A stretch of DNA of 5,469 nucleotides, taken from contig JAEHCY010000510.1 in the NCBI GenBank assembly GCA_016880695.1, forward strand, positions 1 to 5,469, given 5' to 3'. The notes below the pieces were generated by a model that was not told the DNA's origin, made no database searches, and worked only from the letters and a program-made list of their open reading frames with translations. Below are positions 1-5,469 of the stretch, piece by piece. Each line of letters starts with the position of its first letter. Position 1 is the stretch's first letter. The position numbers were made by a program, and so were the translations under genes. The stretch comes from Chromatiaceae bacterium. GTDB lineage: Bacteria; Pseudomonadota; Gammaproteobacteria; Chromatiales; Chromatiaceae.

Positions 1-1
1 C

Positions 2-97
2 GGCGGTCTCCAAGCCGGTGAGCGGGTGGTACTTTCCCTCGACCGCGAAGGGGTGAAGGACGGTGCCAGGGCGAGGGTCGATGACCAGACCCGATGA
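2..97 (+). CDS. HlyD/MacA-family periplasmic adaptor (membrane fusion protein), C-terminal end only
   Basis: Only the last 31 residues are present; the gene starts outside the window. The visible reading frame gives GLQAGERVVLSLDREGVKDG and then a short charged tail before TGA at 95-97. The 'GL-x-GERVV-SLDREGVKDGARA' pattern is typical of the membrane-proximal C-terminal domain of MacA/HlyD-type adaptors, which link an inner-membrane ABC exporter to an outer-membrane channel. The stop overlaps the ATG of the ABC ATPase as ATGA, so the two are very probably translationally coupled. The family call rests on this short tail plus the classic adaptor-ATPase-permease gene order. It is good at family level, but substrate and subfamily cannot be told. 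Confidence 0.8.
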   Translation, partial: GGLQAGERVVLSLDREGVKDGARARVDDQTR

Positions 98-774
98 TCG
101 ATCTCTGCGGCATCGAGCGCACCTTTCAGGTCGGCGGCCAGCTCGTGCATGCCCTGCGCCGGATCGATCTCCAGATCTCCGCCGGTGCCTACCTGTCGGT
201 GATGGGGCCCTCGGGCTCTGGTAAGACCACGCTCCTCAATGTCCTGGGTTTGCTCGATCGGCCCGATCGGGGTAGCTACCGATTCGGGGGCAGGGAAACT
301 ACCGATCTCAGCGAGGAGCAACGCGCCCGCGTTCGCCGCGACCAGCTTGGGTTCGTGTTCCAGGCCTTCCACCTGATCCCACGCCTGAGCGCCGCCGAGA
401 ACGTGGAGCTGCCGCTGGTCCTGGCGGGGATCTCACCCCGCGAGCGCCGCGAACGGGTAGCGCAGATCCTCGCGGCCGTCGGGCTCGGGGAGCGGGCCCA
501 GCATCGCCCCGACCAGCTCTCCGGCGGTGAGCGGCAACGGGTGGCGATCGCCCGGGCCACCATTCTGCAGCCGCGGTTGCTGATGGCGGATGAGCCCACC
601 GGCAACCTGGATCGGGCCTCCGGCGGCGAGGTTATAAAGACCCTCGAGACGCTCAACCTGCAGGGGCTTACCCTGGTTATCGTCACCCACGACCTGGCGC
701 TTGGGGCCCGTGCTCCTCGCCGTATCCGTATGGACGACGGGGCCATCGTCGCGGATCGGGGCGAATCAGCGTGA
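94..774 (+). CDS. ABC transporter ATP-binding protein, MacB/LolD/YknY-type
   Basis: This 226-residue nucleotide-binding subunit is predicted to hydrolyse ATP on the cytoplasmic face and drive the two adjacent permeases. All core motifs are intact: Walker A GPSGSGKT (residues 38-45), Q-loop Gln90 in GFVFQAFHL, signature LSGGERQRVAIARA (142-155), Walker B LLMADEP (162-168, with Asp166 and Glu167), D-loop GNLD (170-173) and switch His199 in VTHD. The 'GFVFQ-x-FHLIP' and 'ADEPTGNLD' wording is characteristic of the MacB/LolD (FtsE-like) group of mechanotransmission ABC systems, and about 225 residues is normal for it. The ATG overlaps the upstream adaptor stop (ATGA), and no good Shine-Dalgarno sits at normal spacing, which favours coupled translation. 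Its own stop overlaps the GTG of the next gene (GTGA). The family is certain; the exported substrate is unknown. Confidence 0.95.
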   Translation: MIDLCGIERTFQVGGQLVHALRRIDLQISAGAYLSVMGPSGSGKTTLLNVLGLLDRPDRGSYRFGGRETTDLSEEQRARVRRDQLGFVFQAFHLIPRLSAAENVELPLVLAGISPRERRERVAQILAAVGLGERAQHRPDQLSGGERQRVAIARATILQPRLLMADEPTGNLDRASGGEVIKTLETLNLQGLTLVIVTHDLALGARAPRRIRMDDGAIVADRGESA

Positions 775-1976
775 GGCTCGAGGACACGCTGCGTTTTGCC
801 CTGCGCTCCCTGGCCACCCAGCGCGTCCGCAGTTGGCTGACGCTCCTCGCCATGGGCCTTGGCACCGCCTCGGTGATTCTGCTCAGTGCCCTGGGCGAAG
901 GTGCCCGGCTGTATGTGCGCGGCCAGTTCTCCCAGCTCGGCTCCCACCTGCTCATTGTGCTACCGGGACGCAGCGAGACCACCGGCGGACCGCCGCCCCT
1001 GTTCGGCGAGACCCCGCGCGATCTCACGCTCGCGGACGCGCTCGCGCTCAGGCGCATTCCCAGCGTGGAGACGCTGGCCCCGGTCACGCTGGGCTCGGCG
1101 CCGGTCTCCTATGGAGTGTTGCAGCGGGAGGTGATGGTGCTCGGTTCCACCAGTGAGCTCCGGCCCGTTCGGCACCTGAGTCTGGGTCAAGGCCAGTTCT
1201 TGCCGGCGGGGGACCCCGAGCGGGCCAGCCCCCTCTGTGTTCTGGGGCATAAGCTGGCGCATGAACTGTTCGCTGGCCGAAGCGCACTCGGGGAATGGGT
1301 GCGGATCGGCGAGCGCCGTTTTCGGGTTATCGGTGTCCTGGCATCGCAAGGCCAGTCCCTGGGGCAGGACCTGGGGGACATGGCGCTCATCCCCGTGGCC
1401 TCGGCCCAGGCGCTGTTCAACTCACCGGGCCTGTTTCGCATCCTCATACAGGCTAAGGGACCGGAGGCGCTCGAGGCGACGCGGAAGGCGGTGCGCGAGG
1501 TCATCCGCGCGCGCCATGAGGGCGAGGACGATGTCACCCTGATCACCCAGGATGCCCTTCTCGCCACCCTCGAGGGGATACTGCGAGCCCTGACGCTCGC
1601 GGTGGCGGGGATCGCCGCCATCAGCCTGAGCGTGGCGGGGGTGCTGATCATGAACGTGATGCTGGTCGCCGTTTCCCAGCGGACGGCGGAGATCGGCCTG
1701 CTGAAGGCGTTGGGGGCGGCACGGCGTCAGATCGCGCGGCTTTTTCTCAGCGAGGCCCTGATGCTGGCGACGGCCGGCACGGGCGGGGGCATCCTGGTGG
1801 CGCTCGCGGGCGTGGAGTTGTTCAACCTGAGCGTCTCCGCCTTCCAGTTGGTGGTGCCGGGGTGGGCGGTGCCCGCTGCGGCGGCGGTCTCGCTTGCAAC
1901 GGGACTCGGATTCGGGCTGATGCCGGCGCTGCGGGCCGCCAGGCTCGATCCGGTGCAGGCGCTGTCTGGGCGCTGA
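771..1976 (+). CDS. ABC transporter permease, MacB/FtsX family (first of two)
   Basis: This 401-residue inner-membrane subunit has the MacB plan. A short cytoplasmic N-terminus is followed by TM1 (about residues 21-42, LTLLAMGLGTASVILLSALG). A periplasmic MacB_PCD-like domain (about 45-265) follows, with 'QFSQLGSHLLIVLPG' at its start. Three C-terminal TM segments (about 270-298, 322-350, 363-388) form the FtsX domain. The cytoplasmic segment AEIGLLKALGA (from residue 306) is the conserved stretch that contacts the ATPase. The protein ends in the typical ARLDPVQAL motif. The start is GTG, inside the stop of the ATPase gene (GTGA), with only a weak purine stretch upstream. It is clearly a paralogue of the next gene. 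Unlike MacB itself, the ATPase is a separate protein. The pair probably makes a heterodimeric exporter; its cargo is not evident. Confidence 0.93.
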   Translation: MRLEDTLRFALRSLATQRVRSWLTLLAMGLGTASVILLSALGEGARLYVRGQFSQLGSHLLIVLPGRSETTGGPPPLFGETPRDLTLADALALRRIPSVETLAPVTLGSAPVSYGVLQREVMVLGSTSELRPVRHLSLGQGQFLPAGDPERASPLCVLGHKLAHELFAGRSALGEWVRIGERRFRVIGVLASQGQSLGQDLGDMALIPVASAQALFNSPGLFRILIQAKGPEALEATRKAVREVIRARHEGEDDVTLITQDALLATLEGILRALTLAVAGIAAISLSVAGVLIMNVMLVAVSQRTAEIGLLKALGAARRQIARLFLSEALMLATAGTGGGILVALAGVELFNLSVSAFQLVVPGWAVPAAAAVSLATGLGFGLMPALRAARLDPVQALSGR

Positions 1977-1977
1977 A

Positions 1978-3177
1978 GTGCGAGCGCGGGACACCCTTCG
2001 CTTCGTTGCGCGCGCGATTGGGGCCTACCGCGTCCGCAGTCTACTCACCCTGACCGGCATCGCCATCGGCATCGCGGCGGTGGTGCTGCTCACCGCCATC
2101 GGCGAGGGTGTGCATCGGTTCGTGCTCGGAGAGTTTACCCAGTTCGGTACCAACCTGATCGCGGTGACACCGGGCAAGGCGAGTACCCTGGGGATGTCGG
2201 GCGCAGTGATCAGCAACGTTCGGCCCCTCGGTCTTGATGACGCACGCGCGCTGGGGCGGCTGCCTGGGATCGAAGCGGTCGTGCCGGTGGTCCAGGGCAA
2301 CGCGGCGGTGGAGGCGGGCGCGCGCAGCCGCCGCAGCAGCATTTTTGGTGTGGGCCCGCAGGTGCCTAGGGTCTGGCGGATGCGGCCCGCCCAGGGGCGC
2401 TTTCTCCCCGATGACCAGGGAGCCCCGCCGCGGGCCTTCGCGGTGCTCGGTGCCAAGCTCAAGCAGGAGTTGTTCGGTGCCGACACGGCACTCGGCCAGC
2501 GCATCCGCATCGGTGGTGAGCCCTACCGGGTGGTGGGGGTGATGGAGCCCAAGGGGCAGATGCTCGGATTCGATCTCGACGACAGCGTCCACATCCCGGT
2601 GGAGCGGGCACTGGCCCTGTTCAACCGCGAGAGCCTGATGGAGATCGACCTGCTCTATAGACCCGGGCGCGACAGCGGGCAGGTGGCCAAGGGCGCGCGC
2701 GCGACGCTGCTCGCTCGCCACGGCACCGAGGATTTCACCATCACCACCCAGGACCAGATGCTCGAGGTGCTGGGGGCGGTGTTGGACGTGCTGACCCTGG
2801 CGGTGGGCGCGCTGGGGGGTGTCTCCCTGGCCGTGGGCGGCATCGGTATTCTGACCATCATGACCATCGCGGTACGCGAGCGACGCCATGAGATCGGACT
2901 TCTACGCGCGCTGGGCGCGGCGCGGCTGGAGATTTTGTGGCTGTTTCTCGCCGAGGCGGTGGTGCTCGCCGCGCTCGGTGGGCTGGCGGGCCTGGTTATT
3001 GGCACCGGGGGTGCCTGGCTGATCCACCTGATCGTCCCCGCCCTGCCGACACGGATATCCTGGGACTACGTCGCGTTGGCCCAGATCACGGCGGCGCTCA
3101 TCGGGTTGGCGGCGGGGGTCTTGCCGGCACTCAGCGCTGCCTCCCTGGATCCAGTGACCGCCCTGAGGGACGAGTAG
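1978..3177 (+). CDS. ABC transporter permease, MacB/FtsX family (second of two)
   Basis: This 399-residue permease is collinear with the preceding one from end to end. It has DTLRFVARAIGAYRVRSLLT at the N-terminus, TM1 at about residues 21-41, and a periplasmic MacB-type domain starting EFTQFGTNLIAVTPG. TM segments follow at about 268-298, 322-350 and 364-386. The ATPase-contacting segment is HEIGLLRALGAAR (from residue 304) and the end is SLDPVTALRDE. The GTG start follows the previous stop by one base (TGA-A-GTG), so translation is probably re-initiated. The first in-frame start is used because it keeps the conserved 'R-x-x-DTLRF' N-terminus shared with its neighbour. This is the last gene of the operon. 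Two diverged permeases with one separate ATPase suggest a heterodimeric MacB/YknZ-like exporter working with the upstream adaptor. The family is certain; cargo is unknown. Confidence 0.93.
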   Translation: MRARDTLRFVARAIGAYRVRSLLTLTGIAIGIAAVVLLTAIGEGVHRFVLGEFTQFGTNLIAVTPGKASTLGMSGAVISNVRPLGLDDARALGRLPGIEAVVPVVQGNAAVEAGARSRRSSIFGVGPQVPRVWRMRPAQGRFLPDDQGAPPRAFAVLGAKLKQELFGADTALGQRIRIGGEPYRVVGVMEPKGQMLGFDLDDSVHIPVERALALFNRESLMEIDLLYRPGRDSGQVAKGARATLLARHGTEDFTITTQDQMLEVLGAVLDVLTLAVGALGGVSLAVGGIGILTIMTIAVRERRHEIGLLRALGAARLEILWLFLAEAVVLAALGGLAGLVIGTGGAWLIHLIVPALPTRISWDYVALAQITAALIGLAAGVLPALSAASLDPVTALRDE

Positions 3178-3189
3178 GCTCAGCGTCTT

Positions 3190-3232
3190 GGAGGGAGGTG
3201 AGCGCGCGCTGTACGCCAATGCCGTCCCCTCC
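3190..3232 (+). other. Weak inverted repeat just past the exporter operon, possible terminator stem
   Basis: GGAGGG (3190-3195) is complementary to CCCTCC (3227-3232), with 31 bases between that include the self-complementary AGCGCGCGCT (3201-3210). It begins 12 bases after the last permease stop, where a terminator would be expected. The loop is long, and only TGTTAATA follows rather than a T-run, so it is not a canonical rho-independent terminator. Confidence 0.2.
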
Positions 3233-3247
3233 TGTTAATAGCCTATA

Positions 3248-3260
3248 TTGTCGGAGACAA
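3248..3260. repeat. Short inverted repeat TTGTC-GGA-GACAA, possible operator
   Basis: Perfect 5-bp arms surround a 3-bp centre in the AT-rich part of the leader, overlapping the end of the TATATT -10-like box. This is where a repressor or activator dimer could bind. The arms are short and can arise by chance, and no regulator gene is in the window. Confidence 0.25.
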
Positions 3261-3296
3261 ATTGCTGTACAAATGTAACGGATTTCGCTGCATTGA

Positions 3297-3316
3297 TCGT
3301 CTCGGCGATTAGACGA
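3297..3316. repeat. Short inverted repeat TCGTCT-N8-AGACGA in the leader
   Basis: Perfect 6-bp arms (3297-3302 and 3311-3316) are separated by 8 bases. The right arm runs into the palindrome GACGTC (3315-3320). It lies 64-83 bases before the haloperoxidase start, and could be a protein-binding site or a small hairpin in the 5' leader RNA. No known motif is recognised. Confidence 0.25.
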
Positions 3317-3367
3317 CGTCACTGGATTCGTACTCAATTTCCTGAGCGTTACTGACAACAAGCACAT

Positions 3368-3372
3368 GAGGA
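3368..3372 (+). promoter_or_regulatory. Ribosome binding site GAGGA for the haloperoxidase gene
   Basis: GAGGA lies 7 bases before the ATG at 3380, which is ideal spacing. It decides between that ATG and the out-of-frame ATGs at 3366, 3372 and 3375. Confidence 0.7.
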
Positions 3373-3379
3373 TGATGCA

Positions 3380-5102
3380 ATGAAGGTTGAACACGACAGG
3401 TCCGATTTCCTGACCCCTCGGGTTGCCATACCGGCGGACGGGTTTGGCGAGGTGGACTCGTCGCGCCGAGGCTTTTTTGCGAAGGTTGGCGGGTTGACTG
3501 TTGCCACCCTGCTTCCGGCGGTCGGGGGGCTGTCCACTCTGTTGACACCAGACAGCGTAGAGGCAGCGGAGATGGGGCCAGATAAGCCGAACAATCGTGC
3601 CCAAGAGGCGGAGAAGATCCGAAAGGACGCGGCCCATGACCAACGCAAGCAGCCGCTGCCCGACCATCCCGTCAACGCTGACGAGGAGCTCTACCCGAGC
3701 AAGATCGGCAGCTTTTCCAAGGGGCTGCCCCATGACGCCTTCGGCGAGGTAATTCCCGCTGCCTACGGGGCCTTCTTGAAGGCGCTGGCCTCCGGCAAGC
3801 CCGCCGATTTCGAGGCCATTCCCAAGGGCGGCAGCGCCAAGCTCGCCAACCCCCAGGCCGCCTACGCCTATTCGTTGGAGGGTCCCGACTCCCACCACCT
3901 TGCCATACCGGAGGCGCCCGCCTTCGTCAGCGCCCATGCGGCAGCCGAGATGGCCGAGGTCTACTGGCGGGCCCTCACCCGCGATGTCCCCTTCGCCGAT
4001 TATGGGAGCGACCCCCTGATCGCGGCTGCCGCGGCGGACCTTTCGCTGTTCTCCGACTACCACGGACCCAAGGCCGGCGGTGTGGTCACCCCCGGTACCC
4101 TGTTCCGGGGCAAATACCCCGGGGGACCTCGTTGGACCGCTTGTGTCCCAGTTCCTGTGGAACTATATCCCCTACGGCCCGATGACTATTCCCCAGACCT
4201 ACGTGATGCCCGCGGCCGGTCAGGACTTCATGACCTCGCAAGGGGACTGGCTCGCGATTCAGAACGGCGGTGCGCCGAGTGGCTCTATTGCCACCGACCC
4301 CATCCCGCGCTACATCAGCAGGGGACGAGACCTGGCCGAGTGGGTGCACAAGGATTTTCCCTACCAGGCATTCCTAAACGCAGCGCTCATCCTGCTTGGT
4401 CTCGGTCCCAATGCCGTCGATTCGGCCAACCCCTACCGGACATCCGCGACCCAGGGGGGCTTCGTCACCTTCGGCGCCGCCGAGATCCTGGATCTGGTAG
4501 CGCGAGTCGCGCGCCAGGCGCTCAAGGCGGCCTGGTACCAGAAGTGGCTGGTGCATCGCCGGGTTCGGCCCGAGGCCTTCGCCGGGTGCGTGCACTTCCA
4601 CATGACCGGTGCAAAGATCTACCCCATCCACCCCGAGCTTTTGGAGTCTCAGGCCCTGAGCAACTTGGACGGAACAGGGGTGTTTGACCTCTATGACACC
4701 TATCTCCTGCCCATGGCCTACCCGGAGGGGTGTCCCACCCATCCGGCCTACCCTGCCGGCCACGCCACCATCGCGGGGGCATGCGCCACCGTGCTGAAGG
4801 CCTTCTTCAAGGAGTCCTTCGCCATCCCCATCCCGGTCCAGGCAAGCGCCGACGGCTTGGTCCTGGCGCCCTACGGCGGCACCCTGACGGTGGGCGGGGA
4901 GCTCGACAAGTTGGCCGCCAACATTTCGCTGGCGCGCGATACCGCTGGGGTGCACTACCGGGCCGACGGTATCGAAGGCATGCTGCTCGGCGAGCAGGTC
5001 GCCATCGGCATGCTGAGCGACTATGGCGACACCTACAACGAGCCCTTCGCCGGCTTTTCGCTCACCAAGTTTGACGGCACCAACGTACTCGTGGGTGCCT
5101 GA
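3380..5102 (+). pseudogene. Vanadium-dependent haloperoxidase (algal bromoperoxidase type), Tat-exported, frameshifted
   Basis: The family uses vanadate and hydrogen peroxide to oxidise halide. The first frame runs from ATG 3380 and the second ends at TGA 5100-5102; joined near 4112-4125 they give about 573 residues. The N-terminus has a Tat signal: SSRRGFFAKVGG (Arg29-Arg30), a hydrophobic stretch to about residue 56 and a possible cleavage after VEA (60-62), so the product should be periplasmic. Family features in order are AEVYWRALTRDVPFADYG, TLFRG, then in the second frame PGDLVGPLVSQFLW. The vanadate site follows: Lys388 and Arg396 in KWLVHRRVRP, His454 and His461 in HPAYPAGH, and Arg519 and His525 in ARDTAGVHYRADG. 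The K-x7-RP spacing and the first His of HPxYPxGH match red-algal bromoperoxidases rather than the fungal chloroperoxidase. The motif Ser is Ala459. Both halves look well conserved, so a recent mutation or a sequence error is likelier than old decay. The family is very secure; halide preference and activity are unknown. Confidence 0.88.
4112..4125 (+). other. Single-base frameshift site inside the haloperoxidase gene
   Basis: Upstream of this site the family-like protein is read in the frame of 3380 (ending TLFRG). Downstream it is read one base later (PGDLVGPLVSQ). Removing one base restores a continuous frame. Candidates are the AAA at 4112-4114, which would give FRGNTPGDLVGP, and the run of five G at 4121-4125, which would give FRGKYPGDLVGP. 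The first reads more like the family, as far as I recall it. The GTG at 4080 that opens the second frame has no support as a real start, because the residues it encodes before 4113 are not family-like. Confidence 0.85.
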
Positions 5103-5127
5103 GCTGCTGCACAGGTTTCCATGTCAA

Positions 5128-5159
5128 GCGCCGGGGTGATTCTCCGGCGCCTTTCTTTT
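5128..5159 (+). terminator. Rho-independent terminator after the haloperoxidase gene
   Basis: GCGCCGG (5128-5134) pairs perfectly with CCGGCGC (5144-5150). The stem extends by a G-U and a G-C pair around a TGATT loop, and is followed by CTTTCTTTT. It begins 25 bases past the stop. On the opposite strand the stem is followed by only two T, so it is at best a weak terminator for the converging uvrB gene. The rest of 5103-5238 shows nothing else. Confidence 0.85.
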
Positions 5160-5238
5160 GGCCTAAGGACATGGCGCCTCCCTTACGGCATCCGAGTCTC
5201 CAGATCTATGGGGTTCGCTGTCGGCTCGCGTTGTCTGC

Positions 5239-5469
5239 TCAGGCCACGAGCCCCTGGGTTCTTAATCGCTGGATCTGGTCGCGGATCTCGGCGGCCCGCT
5301 CGAACTCGAGGTCTTTGGCGTGCTGGTACATGGTCTTCTCCAGGGCCTTGACTCTGCGGGCCATCTGCGCCGGGGTGAGGCTGGCATAGGCCAGGGTGTC
5401 CTCGGCCACCTTGGCGTACTCCCGCGCCCTTTGCGGCGCCCCGGGGTGGTGTGCGCCTTCGAGGATGTC
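5239..5469 (-). CDS. uvrB: UvrB, excinuclease ABC subunit B, C-terminal end (5' part outside the window)
   Basis: Reading the minus strand from the window edge gives 76 residues and a TGA at 5241-5239. The segment opens with DILEGAHHPG, matching the DIxEGA stretch that precedes the linker in UvrB. It closes with a UVR domain, LEKTMYQHAKDLEFERAAEI and then RDQIQRLR (about residues 43-70 of the visible part), which pairs with the matching domain of UvrC. UvrB is the damage-verifying helicase-like subunit of nucleotide excision repair in the cytoplasm; its ATPase motifs lie beyond the window. UvrC also has a UVR motif, but there it is internal, whereas here it ends the protein, as in UvrB. The gene converges on the haloperoxidase gene and has no evident functional tie to it. 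Confidence 0.93.
   Translation of the reverse strand, partial: DILEGAHHPGAPQRAREYAKVAEDTLAYASLTPAQMARRVKALEKTMYQHAKDLEFERAAEIRDQIQRLRTQGLVA

Larger units (their letters stand above)
3178..3379 (+). promoter_or_regulatory. Intergenic leader region upstream of the haloperoxidase gene; promoter not pinned down
   Basis: This 202-bp gap is visibly richer in A and T than the flanking genes, especially at 3235-3280 and 3325-3360, as expected for a promoter-bearing leader. TATATT at 3244-3249 matches 5 of 6 bases of the sigma-70 -10 consensus, but no good -35 hexamer lies 16-18 bp upstream. TTGTCG at 3248-3253 could be a -35, but its best -10 partner is poor. An independent promoter for the downstream gene is therefore likely on context, and its position is uncertain. 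Two short inverted repeats (listed separately) could be operators. No small gene with a plausible start and ribosome site was found here. Confidence 0.4.

Noticed and set aside
276..947. A 223-codon minus-strand open frame
   Set aside because: It is antisense to the ATPase motifs and composed of Arg/Ser/Ala-rich sequence typical of shadow frames.
3201..3210. AGCGCGCGCT palindrome as a hairpin or Z-DNA element
   Set aside because: It is self-complementary with no room for a loop, only 10 bp long, and expected in GC-rich DNA.
3131..4063. A 310-codon open frame on the minus strand across the intergenic region
   Set aside because: It runs antisense to the haloperoxidase N-terminal half and the leader, has no recognisable domain, and conflicts with the clear Tat-signal gene on the plus strand.
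4127..4687. Continuation of the first haloperoxidase frame beyond the shift to 4687
   Set aside because: The translated tail is Arg/Pro/Ser/Gly-rich and matches nothing in the family. It is open only because the DNA is GC-rich.
4374..4955. A 193-codon minus-strand open frame
   Set aside because: It is antisense to the strongly conserved vanadate-site region of the haloperoxidase; a shadow of high GC.
4080..5102. The second haloperoxidase frame as an independent 340-residue gene starting at GTG 4080
   Set aside because: Its first residues, before about 4113, are the out-of-frame reading of the true family sequence. It lacks a signal peptide and the N-terminal half, so it is the continuation of the 3380 gene after a frameshift.
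5128..5159. The terminator acting equally on both strands
   Set aside because: On the minus strand the stem is followed by TTGACA, with just two T, so strong bidirectional termination is not supported.
5121..5389. Two small plus-strand open frames in the right-hand region
   Set aside because: They overlap the terminator and the antisense of the UvrB C-terminus and have no family-like content.

Overview
The window is GC-rich DNA with dense coding. It most resembles a Gram-negative proteobacterium, plausibly a gammaproteobacterium. The grounds are a MacAB/YknXYZ-type export operon with an adaptor, a Tat-exported periplasmic enzyme, and a UvrB C-terminus ending in a proteobacterial-style UVR domain. 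The genus assignment is open.

Layout. Positions 2-97 hold the last codons of a HlyD/MacA-type membrane fusion protein. It is followed on the same strand, with overlapping or touching junctions (ATGA, GTGA, TGA-A-GTG), by an ABC ATPase (94-774) and two paralogous MacB/FtsX-type permeases (771-1976 and 1978-3177). Together these read as one translationally coupled operon for a tripartite-type ABC exporter. No outer-membrane TolC partner is in the window.

A 202-bp, relatively AT-rich gap (3178-3379) holds short inverted repeats, a weak promoter candidate and a good Shine-Dalgarno. It leads into a Tat-signal-bearing vanadium-dependent haloperoxidase of the algal bromoperoxidase type (3380-5102). 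This gene is split by a single-base frameshift at about 4112-4125. One extra base there moves the reading from the first frame (3380 to about 4123) into the second (about 4113 to 5102). Joining the frames gives about 573 residues with almost all vanadate-site residues present, but the motif Ser is replaced by Ala (PAGH). The gene ends in a clear rho-independent terminator (5128-5159).

The right edge (5239-5469, minus strand) is the C-terminal 76 residues of UvrB, converging on the haloperoxidase gene. The 136 bp between 5102 and 5239 hold only the terminator.

How the genes relate. The exporter genes form one functional unit. The haloperoxidase looks like its own transcription unit that would work in the periplasm, and uvrB is unrelated housekeeping DNA repair. 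I see no CRISPR, tRNA, rRNA, insertion sequence or prophage signal. I also see no convincing evidence of a wholly new system; the most notable item is the frameshifted bacterial bromoperoxidase-like gene.
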